Origin: Amphritea sp.
GTDB taxonomy: Bacteria; Pseudomonadota; Gammaproteobacteria; Pseudomonadales; Balneatricaceae
Assembly: GCF_016744155.1 (NCBI RefSeq)
Contig: NZ_JADGEW010000003.1
Coordinates: 62,001-126,000 of the forward strand
Reading direction: 5' to 3'
Length of the DNA stretch: 64,000 nt
The notes below the pieces were generated by a model. That model saw nothing but the letters and a program-made list of their open reading frames with translations. It ran no database searches and had not been told where the DNA came from. Positions 47,844 through 59,524 of this stretch are shown here, in pieces. Position 1 is the first letter of the stretch; each line of letters starts with the position of its first letter. A program made the position numbers and the translations under genes.

Positions 47844-47861
47844 ACCATTTTGGAGTGTGCC

Positions 47862-49298
47862 GTGAGCCAAGAGAAAGTGTTAGCTGACTGGAAAGGTCGC
47901 GAAGCTTTAGCTGAAGAATTGATCCCAGTTGTGGGTCGTCTTTATCGTGATAAAAACGTCGAGACTTCTGTATATGGTCGTCTCATTATCAAACGTTCCG
48001 TTGTTGATGTGCTGAAAGCTCACCGCTTTGTTCGTCAGGTTGAAGAGCAGGAGTTGTCTGTTAGAGATACTTTTCCTGTTTTAACGGCATTGGATAAAAT
48101 TGACGTTAAGAATGCTCATGTCGACGTGGGTAAGTTGGCGGTTAAATTCCGTGATGAGGCAAATGGTGCTTCATTGGAAGAGTTCCTCCAGGCTGAGCTT
48201 GCACCTGCTATAGGTGGTGAAGCTGCTGAACCTACAGACGTTGTTCTGTATGGTTTTGGTCGTATCGGTCGCTTGTTGGCGCGTCTGCTTATCGAGCGGA
48301 CTGGTGGTGGCCAGGCGCTGCGTCTGCGTGCAATCGTTGTGCGCAAAGGTAACGCGGCTAATGATCTTGAGAAGCGTGCCAGTCTACTGCGTCGCGATTC
48401 AGTGCATGGTTCTTTCAAGGGTACGATTCAGGTTGATGAAGAGAATCAGGCGATTATCGCTAATGGTAATCTGATCAACGTGATCTATTCTGATGGGCCT
48501 GATCAGGTGGATTACACCGCTTACGACATCAATAATGCGCTGGTTCTGGATAATACAGGTATCTGGCGTGATGAAGCAGGCCTCTCTCTGCACCTGAAAT
48601 CAAAAGGTGTTGCGAAAGTTGCTCTGACAGCTCCAGGTAAAGGCATTAAGAATATCGTAATGGGCGTTAACCATGCCGATATTTCTGATGACGATAAGAT
48701 TCTGTCAGCCGCGTCTTGTACAACTAATGCTATCTCTCCTGTATTAAAAGCGCTGGATACTAAGTACGGCGTAACCAATGGTCACGTTGAAACGGTTCAT
48801 GCTTACACTAACGATCAGAACCTGATTGATAACTATCATAAAGGTGATCGTCGCGGCCGTGCTGCGGGTCTGAATATGGTAATCACGGAAACAGGTGCTG
48901 CTAAAGCGGTATCTAAAGCACTGCCGCAGCTGGAAGGTAAGCTGACTGGTAATGCGATCCGTGTACCTACGCCAAACGTGTCTATGGCTATTCTGAATCT
49001 GAATTTGGATAACCCTACCGATAAAGAAGAGATGAATGCGTACCTGCGTGATCAGTCGCTTCACTCGCCGCTGCAAAAGCAGATCGCCTTCAGTAATTCT
49101 CCTGAAGCTGTGTCGTCTGACTTTGTTGGGTCACGTGCTGCCGGTGTTGTTGATGCGCTTGCGACTATTGCTGAAGGCAATCGTTGTGTGCTGTATGTTT
49201 GGTACGATAATGAGTTCGGTTATAGCTGCCAGGTAATCCGTTTGGCTCAGCGTATGGCTCAATGTACTCTGCCTGCATTCCCTAAAGCTGTTCGTTAA
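47862..49298 (+). CDS. gap: Glyceraldehyde-3-phosphate dehydrogenase, long type
   Basis: A 478-residue protein, about 145 residues longer than ordinary GAPDH. The GAPDH part begins at VVLYGFGRIGRLLARLL and has the catalytic cysteine in ILSAASCTTNAISPVLKALD, the ETVHAYTNDQNLIDNYHKGDRRGRAA loop in two parts, and YDNEFGYSCQV. The helical N-terminal extension (GREALAEELIPVVGRLYRDKNV) belongs to a known branch, found also beside mfd in Pseudomonas. Its role (glycolysis or gluconeogenesis) is not certain. The GTG start at 47862 has GGAG six bases upstream. Confidence 0.9.
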   Translation: MSQEKVLADWKGREALAEELIPVVGRLYRDKNVETSVYGRLIIKRSVVDVLKAHRFVRQVEEQELSVRDTFPVLTALDKIDVKNAHVDVGKLAVKFRDEANGASLEEFLQAELAPAIGGEAAEPTDVVLYGFGRIGRLLARLLIERTGGGQALRLRAIVVRKGNAANDLEKRASLLRRDSVHGSFKGTIQVDEENQAIIANGNLINVIYSDGPDQVDYTAYDINNALVLDNTGIWRDEAGLSLHLKSKGVAKVALTAPGKGIKNIVMGVNHADISDDDKILSAASCTTNAISPVLKALDTKYGVTNGHVETVHAYTNDQNLIDNYHKGDRRGRAAGLNMVITETGAAKAVSKALPQLEGKLTGNAIRVPTPNVSMAILNLNLDNPTDKEEMNAYLRDQSLHSPLQKQIAFSNSPEAVSSDFVGSRAAGVVDALATIAEGNRCVLYVWYDNEFGYSCQVIRLAQRMAQCTLPAFPKAVR

Positions 49299-49320
49299 TT
49301 CGACTTTAGGTTAAGGCTAA

Positions 49321-49345
49321 GCCGCCCTAAGGGGCGGTTTTTTAT
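49321..49345 (+). terminator. Terminator after GAPDH gene
   Basis: CCGCCC and GGGCGG pair around TAAG, followed by six T. Confidence 0.85.
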
Positions 49346-49369
49346 TGGTTTTTTTGTTATATTACTAAT

Positions 49370-49387
49370 AGATCTAAGCTTAGATCT
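49370..49387. promoter_or_regulatory. Perfect 18-bp palindrome upstream of nqrA
   Basis: AGATCTAAGCTTAGATCT is a perfect palindrome 240 bases before the nqrA start. It may be an operator for the nqr operon. The remainder of the gap 49299-49627 holds the upstream terminator and no clear promoter I can name; a long leader or distant promoter is likely. Confidence 0.45.
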
Positions 49388-49597
49388 CAAAGTTCTTAAT
49401 AAGGTTGGTTAATAACGGCCTAAAAGTTACCTTTGCTGTCCACTCTGGTGGAAAAATTAGCTCCCGATCTTTATACTTAACCGGTTTTTGGGTTGGGGTA
49501 GTCCTGTCCGTTTGTAGGGTATTTTGCTTTGATTTGTGACATCAGGGGACAATGTTGCAGAGTCTGGAGCATCGCGCTTTGCGGGGTAGGGCCCTAA

Positions 49598-50965
<1,368 letters not shown>

Positions 50966-50967
50966 TC

Positions 50968-52179
50968 ATGAGCTTAAGAAATATTCTTGATAAAATGGAG
51001 CCGCATTTCCATAAAGGCGGCAGGTATGAAAACTGGTATGCGCTGTATGAAGCAGCCGATACTATTTTCTACACTCCGGGTCATGTGACTAAGACAGCTG
51101 CACACGTACGTGACGCAGTTGACCTTAAGCGAATGATGATCCTGGTTTGGGCCTGTACTTTCCCGGCTGTTTTCTTTGGTTTGTACAACGTAGGTCTGCA
51201 GGCAAACACTGCAATGGCAACGTTGGGCTTAACTGAACCAACAACCTGGCAGGGTGGTCTTGCCGCAGTATTTACCGGTTTTAATCCGGATAGTCTGTGG
51301 GATAACATCATTCATGGTGCGATGTACTGGCTTCCTATCTACATGACTACCTTTATAGTCGGTGGTTTCTGGGAAGTGCTGTTCGCGATGAAGCGTGGCC
51401 ACGAAATTAACGAAGGTTTCTTCGTTACTTCTATACTGTTTGCTCTGATCTTGCCGCCATCAATTCCATTGTGGCAGGTTGCTCTGGGCATCAGCTTCGG
51501 TATTGTTATCGGTAAAGAAGTTTTCGGTGGAACGGGTAAAAACTTCCTTAACCCAGCGCTGACCGGACGTGCATTCTTGTTCTTCGCATATCCTGCGCAG
51601 ATGTCAGGTGATGCAATCTGGACTGCGGTTGACGGTTTCTCTGGAGCTACGCCATTAAGTCTGGCTGCTGCAGGCGGTGTTGATGCTATTCTTGCTCAGA
51701 ATATAACCTGGTTTGATGCCTTTATCGGTACCATTCAGGGTTCTGTTGGTGAGGTCTCTACCTTTGCAATTGCATTGGGTGGTGCGGTACTACTGATCGC
51801 TAAAGTGGCTGCCTGGCGGATTGTTGCCGGTGTGTTCCTGGGTATGACTGTCATGGCTACCCTGTTTAACATCATGGGATCTGATACCAACGCAATGTTT
51901 GCTTTGCCTTTCTACTGGCATATGGTGTTGGGTGGTTTCGCCTTCGGTATGTTCTTTATGGCAACCGATCCGATTTCAGCTTCAATGACAAATACTGGTA
52001 AGTGGGTCTTCGGAGCGCTGATCGGTGTGATGGTAGTTCTTATTCGGGTAGTTAACCCTGCATTCCCTGAGGGAATGATGTTGGCGATTCTATTCGGTAA
52101 CCTGTTTGCGCCACTGATCGATAACTTTGTCGTTCAGGCGAACATCAAGCGGAGGGCTCTACGCAATGTCAGCAAGTAA
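50968..52179 (+). CDS. nqrB: Na+-NQR subunit B
   Basis: A 403-residue membrane subunit with about ten segments. FMN is attached through a phosphoester to the threonine of [10 protein letters not shown] (T228), and riboflavin and the main Na+ path belong to this subunit. [20 protein letters not shown] and the C-terminal [19 protein letters not shown] are conserved. It overlaps nqrC by 14 bases. Confidence 0.97.
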   Translation: MSLRNILDKMEPHFHKGGRYENWYALYEAADTIFYTPGHVTKTAAHVRDAVDLKRMMILVWACTFPAVFFGLYNVGLQANTAMATLGLTEPTTWQGGLAAVFTGFNPDSLWDNIIHGAMYWLPIYMTTFIVGGFWEVLFAMKRGHEINEGFFVTSILFALILPPSIPLWQVALGISFGIVIGKEVFGGTGKNFLNPALTGRAFLFFAYPAQMSGDAIWTAVDGFSGATPLSLAAAGGVDAILAQNITWFDAFIGTIQGSVGEVSTFAIALGGAVLLIAKVAAWRIVAGVFLGMTVMATLFNIMGSDTNAMFALPFYWHMVLGGFAFGMFFMATDPISASMTNTGKWVFGALIGVMVVLIRVVNPAFPEGMMLAILFGNLFAPLIDNFVVQANIKRRALRNVSK

Positions 52180-52954
52180 AGATTCCATCGGGAGAACAAT
52201 TACCGTTGCTGTTTTGCTTTGTGTGGTCTGCTCCGTTGTTGTATCAGCGTCAGCAGTACTGCTTAGACCATTACAGATAGCTAACAAGAACCTTGACCGT
52301 CAGACCAACATTCTTGCTGCAGCTGGCATCGCCACTGCAGGTCAGGATGTTCCGGCTCTATTCGCTCAGGTTATCGAAAAGCGTTTTGTTGATCTACGCT
52401 CCGGTAAGTACACTGAAGTGGCTGACCCGGCGCGTTACGATGCCAAAAAAGCAGCTAAAGAGAGCGACACTGGTGTGGCTCTTGAGCGCGGTTTAGACAT
52501 CGCTTCAATCAAGTATCAGGCGAAAGTGATGCCGGTATACCTGGTTAAGAAGCAGAGCGGCGAAGGCTTTGAAAAAATGATCCTTCCTGTGCATGGTTAT
52601 GGCCTTTGGTCAACTTTGTACGGATTCCTGGCGTTAGAAGCTGACCTCAATACTGTTGTAGGTTTTGGTTTCTATTCTCATGCCGAGACTCCGGGACTGG
52701 GTGGTGAAGTTGATAATCCAAACTGGAAAGCTCAGTGGCCTGGTAAGCAGGTATATCCTGCGGGTTCTATGGAACCAGCATTGGGTCTGATCAAGGGTAG
52801 TGTTAACCCTGGGTCAGCCAATGCTAAGCATCAGATCGATGGTTTATCCGGTGCAACTTTGACCAGTGTTGGCGTTTCTAACCTGGTTAAGTTCTGGATG
52901 GGTGAGAATGGTTATGCGCCATTCCTGTCTAATCTGAAAGCAGGGGGGGCGTAA
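52166..52954 (+). CDS. nqrC: Na+-NQR subunit C
   Basis: A 262-residue subunit with one N-terminal membrane helix (about residues 11-31) and a large periplasmic domain. The FMN-bearing threonine is T231 in [13 protein letters not shown], the SGAT motif that ApbE recognises. [15 protein letters not shown] is the family stretch. The ATG at 52166 follows GGAGGG and lies inside the end of nqrB; the upstream frame from 52127 is only a shadow. Confidence 0.96.
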   Translation: MSASKDSIGRTITVAVLLCVVCSVVVSASAVLLRPLQIANKNLDRQTNILAAAGIATAGQDVPALFAQVIEKRFVDLRSGKYTEVADPARYDAKKAAKESDTGVALERGLDIASIKYQAKVMPVYLVKKQSGEGFEKMILPVHGYGLWSTLYGFLALEADLNTVVGFGFYSHAETPGLGGEVDNPNWKAQWPGKQVYPAGSMEPALGLIKGSVNPGSANAKHQIDGLSGATLTSVGVSNLVKFWMGENGYAPFLSNLKAGGA

Positions 52955-52957
52955 TTT

Positions 52958-53617
52958 ATGTCTCAAGTTAAAGAAGTCCTACTAGGACCTATTTTTACTA
53001 ATAACCCGATCGGTTTGCAGATCCTTGGTATCTGTTCCGCGTTGGCGGTAACTTCAAACCTGGGTACGGCATTTGTAATGTCACTAGCGGTTATTGTGGT
53101 AACAGCGTTTTCTAACCTGTTTATCTCAATTATCCGTAATCAGATTCCGGGTAATATCCGGATCATCTGTCAGATGGCGATCATTGCATCTTTGGTAATC
53201 GTGGTTGACCAGATTCTTAAAGCTTACGCTTATGATATTTCTAAGCAGCTTTCTGTATTCGTAGGTCTGATCATTACCAACTGTATCGTAATGGGACGTG
53301 CTGAAGCCTTCGCGATGAAGAACCCTCCTGGGATCTCTTTCCTCGATGGTATCGGTAACGGTCTTGGTTACGGTGTGGTACTGATATTCGTTGGCTTCCT
53401 GAGAGAGCTGTTTGGTGCTGGTAAGCTGTTCGGTATCGAAGTGCTGCCACTGGTAACTGATGGTGGCTGGTATATGGCTAACGGTATGATGCTGTTACCG
53501 CCGAGCGCGTTCTTTATCATCGGCATGTTCATCTGGCTGGTTCGTACCTTTAAGACAGATCAGGTCGAAGCTCCAGAATTTGAACTGGCGAAGAACTCTA
53601 AGAAGGAGGCTGTGTGA
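52958..53617 (+). CDS. nqrD: Na+-NQR subunit D
   Basis: A 219-residue membrane protein with six hydrophobic segments. [18 protein letters not shown] at the start and [18 protein letters not shown] in the middle are conserved with RnfE. The conserved cysteines of the Nqr D/E pair, which hold an intra-membrane iron centre, are in LGICSAL and ITNCIVM. It ends on the nqrE start (TGATG-type overlap). Confidence 0.96.
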   Translation: MSQVKEVLLGPIFTNNPIGLQILGICSALAVTSNLGTAFVMSLAVIVVTAFSNLFISIIRNQIPGNIRIICQMAIIASLVIVVDQILKAYAYDISKQLSVFVGLIITNCIVMGRAEAFAMKNPPGISFLDGIGNGLGYGVVLIFVGFLRELFGAGKLFGIEVLPLVTDGGWYMANGMMLLPPSAFFIIGMFIWLVRTFKTDQVEAPEFELAKNSKKEAV

Positions 53618-54225
53618 TGGAACAGTACATCAGCCTTGCTGTTAAGGCGATTTTCGTTGAAAACATGGCGCTGGCCTTCTTCCTGGGGATGTGTACATTC
53701 CTGGCGATCTCTAAGAAGGTTCAAACTGCGCTGGGTCTGGGTATTGCTGTTATCGTAGTACTAGCTATTACGACACCTATCAATAACCTGATCTTTAATC
53801 TGCTGCTTCGTGAAGGTGCGCTGGCTTGGGCCGGTTATCCTGAAGTTGATCTTAGCTTCCTGGGCTATATCTCTTATATCGGTGTAATCGCTGCGATTGT
53901 ACAGATTCTGGAGATGTTCCTGGATAAGTACGTACCTGTACTCTACAACGCGCTGGGTGTGTTCCTGCCGCTGATTACAGTGAACTGTGCCATCATGGGT
54001 GCGGCGCTGTTTATGGTAGAGCGTGACTACACTTTCGGTGAGTCCGTTGTATATGGTACTGGTGCTGGTGTCGGCTGGGCGTTGGCGATCACCGCTCTGG
54101 CAGGTATCCGAGAAAAACTGAAATACAGCGACGTACCGGAAGGTCTGCGTGGCTTGGGTATCACCTTCATTACTGTTGGTCTGATGTCCCTTGGTTTCAT
54201 GTCTTTTTCTGGCGTGCAGCTTTAA
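53617..54225 (+). CDS. nqrE: Na+-NQR subunit E
   Basis: A 202-residue membrane protein with six segments, paralogous to NqrD with reversed topology. [19 protein letters not shown] and [19 protein letters not shown] carry the two conserved cysteines of the iron centre. The ATG at 53617 shares a base with the nqrD stop and has AAGGAGG just upstream; a GTG one codon earlier is not needed. Confidence 0.96.
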   Translation: MEQYISLAVKAIFVENMALAFFLGMCTFLAISKKVQTALGLGIAVIVVLAITTPINNLIFNLLLREGALAWAGYPEVDLSFLGYISYIGVIAAIVQILEMFLDKYVPVLYNALGVFLPLITVNCAIMGAALFMVERDYTFGESVVYGTGAGVGWALAITALAGIREKLKYSDVPEGLRGLGITFITVGLMSLGFMSFSGVQL

Positions 54226-54263
54226 TTGCTGTCACATGATCAACTAAAGGAAGGATTAAGCTA

Positions 54264-55490
54264 ATGAATGCAGAAATCGTCCTCGGCGTTGTCATGTTTA
54301 CCGCGGTAGTGCTTGCACTAGTCGCGGTAATTCTGGCAGCCCGTTCAAAACTAGTTAGCTCCGGTGATGTGACTATTCGCATCAACGAAGATGACAAAAA
54401 AACTATTACAGTACCTGCTGGCGGTAAACTGCTGCAGACCCTGGCTGAGAAGGGGATCTTTATCCCGTCTGCCTGTGGTGGCGGTGGTACCTGTGCTCAG
54501 TGTAAGTGTCAGGTTCTTGATGGCGGTGGTTCAATGCTACCAACTGAAGAATCTCACTTCACTATGCGTGAAGCTAAAGAGGGATGGCGTCTTTCTTGTC
54601 AGGTTGCTGTTAAACAGGATATGGAGCTGGAACTCGAAGAAGAAATCTTCGGCGTTCAGAAGTGGGAATGTACTGTTGAATCCAACCCTAACGTTGCCAC
54701 CTTTATCAAGGAATTGACTTTGCGTCTGCCTGAAGGTGAAAACGTTGACTTCCGCGCCGGTGGTTACGTTCAGCTTGAATGTCCGCCACACGAAGTGCAC
54801 TACAAAGACTTCGATATTGAGGAAGAGTATCGCGGAGACTGGGATAAGTTTGACCAGTGGCGTTATGTATCGAAAGTGACTGAAAACACTATTCGTGCAT
54901 ACTCTATGGCAAACTATCCGGAAGAACGTGGTGTGGTTAAGTTCAACATCCGTATCGCTTCTCCGCCACCGGGTACTGATGTTGCCCCTGGTATCATGTC
55001 TTCTTACGTATTCAGCCTGAAGCCGGGTGATAAGATTACCGTTTACGGACCATTTGGTGAGTTCTTCGCTAAAGATACCGAAAACGAGATGGTCTTCATC
55101 GGTGGTGGTGCTGGTATGGCGCCTATGCGTTCCCATATCTTCGATCAGCTGAAGCGTCTGAACTCTAAGCGTAAGATCTCTTTCTGGTATGGTGCACGTT
55201 CACTACGTGAGTGCTTCTATAATGAAGAGTACGACATGTTGGCCGCTGAGAATGATAACTTCAAGTGGCATCTTGCTCTGTCTGATCCGCAAGCGGAAGA
55301 CAACTGGGATGGCATGACTGGTTTCATTCACAATGTATTGTTTGATAACTATCTGAAGGAGCATGAAGCGCCTGAAGATTGTGAATACTACATGTGTGGA
55401 CCACCAATGATGAACTCCGCTGTTATCCAGATGCTGGTTGATCTGGGAGTTGAACGGGAAAATATCTTCCTCGACGACTTTGGTGGCTGA
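54264..55490 (+). CDS. nqrF: Na+-NQR subunit F, NADH dehydrogenase module
   Basis: A 408-residue subunit with one N-terminal membrane helix, a [2Fe-2S] ferredoxin domain (C71, C77, C80 in [14 protein letters not shown] and C112) and a ferredoxin-NADP reductase-type domain. FAD binding is through [12 protein letters not shown], and NADH binding through [14 protein letters not shown] and [13 protein letters not shown]. It is the electron entry site of the complex. apbE follows after eight bases. Confidence 0.97.
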   Translation: MNAEIVLGVVMFTAVVLALVAVILAARSKLVSSGDVTIRINEDDKKTITVPAGGKLLQTLAEKGIFIPSACGGGGTCAQCKCQVLDGGGSMLPTEESHFTMREAKEGWRLSCQVAVKQDMELELEEEIFGVQKWECTVESNPNVATFIKELTLRLPEGENVDFRAGGYVQLECPPHEVHYKDFDIEEEYRGDWDKFDQWRYVSKVTENTIRAYSMANYPEERGVVKFNIRIASPPPGTDVAPGIMSSYVFSLKPGDKITVYGPFGEFFAKDTENEMVFIGGGAGMAPMRSHIFDQLKRLNSKRKISFWYGARSLRECFYNEEYDMLAAENDNFKWHLALSDPQAEDNWDGMTGFIHNVLFDNYLKEHEAPEDCEYYMCGPPMMNSAVIQMLVDLGVERENIFLDDFGG

Positions 55491-55497
55491 TCATCTT

Positions 55498-56535
55498 ATG
55501 TCTGTAATAACCAGACATACTCTAAAACGGCCGGCAGCTTTGCTGCTGGCCGCTTCGTTTCTGTTTCTTGCGGCTTTGACTGGCTGTAGTAAACAACCTC
55601 AAATTGTCAGCCATCAAGGGCCGACGATGGGTACTAGCTTCTCTGTGAAGTGGGTATCAGTCGATAGCGAAACTGACAAAGCGTTACCCGCTGAGATCAA
55701 CCGGTTACTGGTTGAAATAAATAACAGCATGTCTACCTATCAGAAAGATTCAGAGCTCAGCCGCATCAATCAGATGCCGGTGGGAGAAGCTGTAATCCTG
55801 TCTGAAGGATTGAATGAAGTATTACATCAGGCTTTAGAGATTAGCCATTCATCAGCAGGTGCATTTGATGTCACTGTTGGTCCTCTGGTTAATCTGTGGG
55901 GCTTTGGTCCGGATGGGCGAGTAATTCGGGCACCCGAAGAGAAAGAAATACAACAACTGAAGGAGCGGGTAGGTTATCGGTACCTTCAGTTAGACGGTAA
56001 TCAATTGATCCGCCAGCGTGATCTCTATATCGATCTATCTGCAATTGCGAAAGGTTATGCTGTAGATCAGGTAGCCAAGCTACTTGAAGCTGCGGGCATC
56101 AGTGTTTATCTGGCTGAGATAGGCGGTGAGTTGCGAGCACGTGGTAATAAGCCCGATGGCAATCACTGGAAAGTGGCTATTGAAGCACCAGTTGTGGGTG
56201 ATCGTAAAATTCAGCGTATAATCGCTGTTAAAGATATAGGTATTGCCACTTCCGGTGATTATCGAAATTATTTTGAGGAAGACGGTATTCGTTTTTCTCA
56301 TACGATTGACCCATCGACGGGGCAGCCAATCAAACATAAGTTGGCATCCGTTACGGTTCTTGCCGATGATTGCGCTACCGCTGACGCGCTGGCCACGGCG
56401 ATGATGGTGCTAGGGCCTGATAAGGCTGAAGCCTATGCTGAACAGCAGGGTGTAGAAGCATTAATGATTGTAAAGTCTGACACAGGCTTTACTGAAAAGA
56501 TGACGCCGGGTTTTAACAACTACCTGGTGGAGTGA
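55498..56535 (+). CDS. apbE: FAD:protein FMN transferase ApbE
   Basis: A 345-residue lipoprotein (lipobox ALTGC, Cys about 30). ApbE motifs are GPTMGTSFSVKW, SMSTYQKDSELSRIN, FDVTVGPLVNLWGFG, DLSAIAKGYAVDQVA and the metal-binding TSGDYRNYFE with DPSTGQPI. It flavinylates the threonines in the SGAT motifs of NqrB and NqrC from FAD in the periplasm. The ATG at 55498 is chosen because the longer frame overlaps nqrF. It is placed directly behind nqrF. Confidence 0.95.
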   Translation: MSVITRHTLKRPAALLLAASFLFLAALTGCSKQPQIVSHQGPTMGTSFSVKWVSVDSETDKALPAEINRLLVEINNSMSTYQKDSELSRINQMPVGEAVILSEGLNEVLHQALEISHSSAGAFDVTVGPLVNLWGFGPDGRVIRAPEEKEIQQLKERVGYRYLQLDGNQLIRQRDLYIDLSAIAKGYAVDQVAKLLEAAGISVYLAEIGGELRARGNKPDGNHWKVAIEAPVVGDRKIQRIIAVKDIGIATSGDYRNYFEEDGIRFSHTIDPSTGQPIKHKLASVTVLADDCATADALATAMMVLGPDKAEAYAEQQGVEALMIVKSDTGFTEKMTPGFNNYLVE

Positions 56536-56545
56536 GGAATAAACA

Positions 56546-56776
56546 ATGAGTACTATGATTCTGTCGTTTTTCGTATTGGGCCTGGTTATTTTAGGTATGT
56601 CTGTCGGCGTGATTATGGGGCGTAAACCTATCGCAGGTTCTTGTGGTGGTCTTGCTAATGTGGGTATTGAGGGCGAGTGCTCTATCTGTGGTGGTAATCC
56701 GGCTAAATGTGATGAAGAGCAAGAGAACCAGAAGACTGATAAAGCAGCGGACCTGAGCTACGAAGTTAAGTCCTGA
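56546..56776 (+). CDS. nqrM: Na+-NQR maturation protein NqrM
   Basis: A 76-residue protein of the DUF539 family: one membrane helix (residues 5-25) and the cysteine motif GSCGGLANVGIEGECSIC with a further Cys in AKCDEE. Four cysteines are needed in Vibrio NqrM, which delivers iron to the NqrD/E centre. Last gene of the nqr operon; the tail is charged and variable. Confidence 0.95.
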   Translation: MSTMILSFFVLGLVILGMSVGVIMGRKPIAGSCGGLANVGIEGECSICGGNPAKCDEEQENQKTDKAADLSYEVKS

Positions 56777-56901
56777 TAGTCTGACCTAAAGGTTAATTTT
56801 AGTCGGTATCGGTTAGGGTTATGCTCATTTAGATGAATAATTATGCTGGGCTTCTAATAGTATTTAAGTTGATAAAAATTCACAGTTAATAGGGGAAAGA
56901 G

Positions 56902-58302
56902 ATGGCTGTATATGACTATGATGTCATTGTACTAGGGTCCGGTCCTGCCGGTGAAGGTGCGGCAATGAACGCGGCGAAGAAAGGGCGTCGCGTTGCCGTG
57001 ATTGAGTCGCAGGACTCTGTAGGTGGTAACTGTACTCACAAAGGGACTATTCCATCTAAGGCTCTGCGTCACTCGGTAAAACAGATCATCGAGTTCAACA
57101 CTAACCCTATGTTCCGGGACATCGGTGAGCCACGCTGGTTCTCTTTTCCTAAAGTTTTAAAGCGTGCGGAAAAGGTTATTTCCAATCAGGTTATGATGCG
57201 GACAAACTTCTACGCCCGTAACCGTATCGATCTGTTTTTTGGTCTGGCTGAGTTCGTAGACAAGAATACGGTGCTGGTTAAAGGGACCATTAACGGCGAT
57301 GAAACACTGCGCGCCAAGAATGTCATTATCGCAACGGGCTCTCGTCCTTACACGCCTGAAGATATAGATTTTTCTCATCCCCGTATTTACAACAGTGATA
57401 CGATTCTTAAGCTGAGTCATACACCGCGCACGCTGATTATTTATGGTGCCGGTGTTATCGGTTCCGAGTACGCGTCTATCTTTAGTGGTCTGGGTGTTAA
57501 AGTTGACCTGATCGATTCTATGGGGCGCCTGCTCTCCTTCCTAGATGCAGAAATCTCTGATTCCCTGAGTTATCACTTTAGAAATAACGCGGTTAAGATT
57601 CGTCACAACGAGTTTTACGAAAAAGTTGTGGCCGATGAGCGGGGCGTTACGCTAACCCTGAAGTCCGGCAAAATGATCCGTGCGGATGCTTTCTTGTGGT
57701 GTAATGGGCGTACCGGTAATACCGATATGCTTAAACTCGAGAATGTTGGCCTTGAAGCCAATGGTCGTGGCCAGATAGAAGTTGATGATCACTATCGTAC
57801 CAAGATTGATGGTATGTATGCCTGTGGTGATGTTATTGGCTGGCCTGCTCTGGCATCAGCGGCATTGGACCAAGGGCGTGCAGCCTCTTCTGACATGCTA
57901 AATGCAGACGACTTCCGCTATATCAATGATGTCCCAACTGGTATCTATACGATTCCTGAGATCAGTTCAATCGGTAAGACTGAAGAGCAGTTGACCGAAG
58001 AGTGTGTGCCTTACGAAGTAGGTCAGGCGTTCTTTAAAGATACTGCACGGGCACAGATCTCTGGTCAGCCTATCGGTATGTTGAAGATTCTTTTCAATCG
58101 GGAAACACTGGCCATACTGGGTATTCATTGCTTTGGTGATCAGGCTTCTGAGATCGTTCACATCGGTCAGGCAATCATGAATCAGGAAGGTGAAGCTAAT
58201 ACGATTAACTATTTCGTTAATACGACCTTCAACTACCCAACGATGGCCGAAGCTTATCGGGTAGCAGCCATTGCGGGTCTGAACCGAATCGCTAATCTAT
58301 AA
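56902..58302 (+). CDS. sthA: Soluble pyridine nucleotide transhydrogenase
   Basis: A 466-residue flavoprotein. FAD motif [17 protein letters not shown] at the N-terminus, NAD motif [17 protein letters not shown] (about 180) and [16 protein letters not shown]. The redox-active disulfide of related enzymes is absent: [13 protein letters not shown] keeps one Cys and has Thr at the second site, as in E. coli SthA. It exchanges reducing equivalents between NADPH and NAD+. Own ribosome site GGGGAAAG. Terminator follows. Confidence 0.97.
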   Translation: MAVYDYDVIVLGSGPAGEGAAMNAAKKGRRVAVIESQDSVGGNCTHKGTIPSKALRHSVKQIIEFNTNPMFRDIGEPRWFSFPKVLKRAEKVISNQVMMRTNFYARNRIDLFFGLAEFVDKNTVLVKGTINGDETLRAKNVIIATGSRPYTPEDIDFSHPRIYNSDTILKLSHTPRTLIIYGAGVIGSEYASIFSGLGVKVDLIDSMGRLLSFLDAEISDSLSYHFRNNAVKIRHNEFYEKVVADERGVTLTLKSGKMIRADAFLWCNGRTGNTDMLKLENVGLEANGRGQIEVDDHYRTKIDGMYACGDVIGWPALASAALDQGRAASSDMLNADDFRYINDVPTGIYTIPEISSIGKTEEQLTEECVPYEVGQAFFKDTARAQISGQPIGMLKILFNRETLAILGIHCFGDQASEIVHIGQAIMNQEGEANTINYFVNTTFNYPTMAEAYRVAAIAGLNRIANL

Positions 58303-58316
58303 CCTGTAAAGCAGAC

Positions 58317-58345
58317 AAAAAAACCGCCTATGGGCGGTTTTTTTA
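58317..58345. terminator. Terminator between sthA and the minus-strand operon
   Basis: AAAACCGCC and GGCGGTTTT pair around TATG, with A-run and T-run, serving both converging units. Confidence 0.9.
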
Positions 58346-58358
58346 CACTTGAAACTGC

Positions 58359-58664
58359 TTAGTCAGGTTTCTTGTCTTTTGGCTTCTCAGGGTCTTTGTA
58401 AAACCCATCTTCGTAATAGGTGCCGGTCACACCAAGCTTTTTCTCGACCCAACGATTGTAATGTTTCCAGATGAAGAAGCCTGGCGTCATGGCGATCATA
58501 ATACCCAGCATCAGTCCTGATCCTGAATACTCCGCTGGTAGCTGAGCGGTAACCCAATCGTAGAAGCCACTCTTGTCCATCACCAGGTAGTATCCCGCCA
58601 GAAAGAGTAAGCCAAACGCTGTGGCGATATGGTGTAGTAGTTTATTGTGTGAACTTTCAGACAT
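58359..58664 (-). CDS. Small two-span membrane protein, unknown
   Basis: A 101-residue protein with two hydrophobic segments (about residues 11-29 and 48-66) and a charged C-terminal tail rich in Lys, Asp and Pro (YKDPEKPKDKKPD). No family is recognised. It lies eight bases downstream of the tus-like gene and should be co-transcribed with it. Confidence 0.65.
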   Translation of the reverse strand: MSESSHNKLLHHIATAFGLLFLAGYYLVMDKSGFYDWVTAQLPAEYSGSGLMLGIMIAMTPGFFIWKHYNRWVEKKLGVTGTYYEDGFYKDPEKPKDKKPD

Positions 58665-58672
58665 GCAGTGGA

Positions 58673-59524
58673 TTATCCCAGATAACGGTGAGCTCTCAAG
58701 CTTGGCAGAAAAGGTTGAGGATCTATTTTAAGATCACTGCGTTCCAGCCTGCTCCTTGCCTCCGGAGGTATAAGAGGAGGCTCATTATACTCAGGTAGGC
58801 TAGGGTTTTCATCGTCCAGAGCCACAATAATAGGTAAAGATGTGTTGCGGGCTTTACGGAGCATCTGTTCTTCCTGCTTCCAAAGCATATTAGCGCGTAT
58901 GACCGGGACCTGGGTTTGAATCTGAGCCAGCATATCGCCTGGACGCAGGTTTCCGACCGCCTGAAGCTGTAGTTGGATATGCGACTGGCTGGTATCCATC
59001 TTCAGTAGTCTTTCTTCAGCTTGTTGGGGGGTTAGCTTGCGTATGCTGCGGCCACTGGTATACCAACTGAAGCCAATCTTTATTGGCCGAGTTTCAATGA
59101 CTGGAATCTGGCGATAACATTGCTTCAAGTGGAGTCGCGATGCGCCTTGTCGGTGCAGGAGCTCTGCCAGTTTTTCTGTTCTATGGTGCAGGCTTTGCTG
59201 TAGTTCAGAAGATTGGCTAAGACGGTATTCGATGGCAAGCTTTTGAAACAGGGCTTTGGCTGTATTCAGTTCAATCGCACAACTGACAAGTTCTGCGTTT
59301 GCGCCTATCAGGCCGTGCTGGCTACGAGTTGTTCTGCCATCCTGATCATCCTGATACCAGATATCAGCATAAAGTGAGGCGGCCTGCTCGAGATTTGTAG
59401 CGGTTTTGCCAGGTAACCAAAAGGGCATCTGGCTTGCGCGTAAGCTATCGGTAAATTTTAGCAGTACCTGATTCAATTGAACCAGGCTGTCTACCAGGTC
59501 AATACTGTTAGTATTGCTCTTCAT
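58673..59524 (-). CDS. tus: Replication terminus site-binding protein, Tus family
   Basis: A 283-residue protein (E. coli Tus has 309). It follows Tus, as remembered, in order and spacing: DLVDSLVQLNQVLL near the start (Tus DLVDRLNTT), LLHRQ...LHLKQCYRQIPV before the central strands (Tus VHRHL...TLNAYRTLTV), IGFSWYTSGRSIRKLT (Tus FGWANKHIIKNLH), PVIRANMLWK then SLPIIVALDDENPSLPEY (Tus PIARVWYK then TPLIALINRDNGAGVPDV), and the end PSLRAHRYLG (Tus PRLHLYVAD). H124-R125 sit where Tus has His144-Arg145, the fork-lock region; Phe140 is not kept. Tus binds Ter sites and stops replication forks from one side. It overlaps the pilZ-type gene by 17 bases. No Ter site is identified here. Confidence 0.82.
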   Translation of the reverse strand: MKSNTNSIDLVDSLVQLNQVLLKFTDSLRASQMPFWLPGKTATNLEQAASLYADIWYQDDQDGRTTRSQHGLIGANAELVSCAIELNTAKALFQKLAIEYRLSQSSELQQSLHHRTEKLAELLHRQGASRLHLKQCYRQIPVIETRPIKIGFSWYTSGRSIRKLTPQQAEERLLKMDTSQSHIQLQLQAVGNLRPGDMLAQIQTQVPVIRANMLWKQEEQMLRKARNTSLPIIVALDDENPSLPEYNEPPLIPPEARSRLERSDLKIDPQPFLPSLRAHRYLG

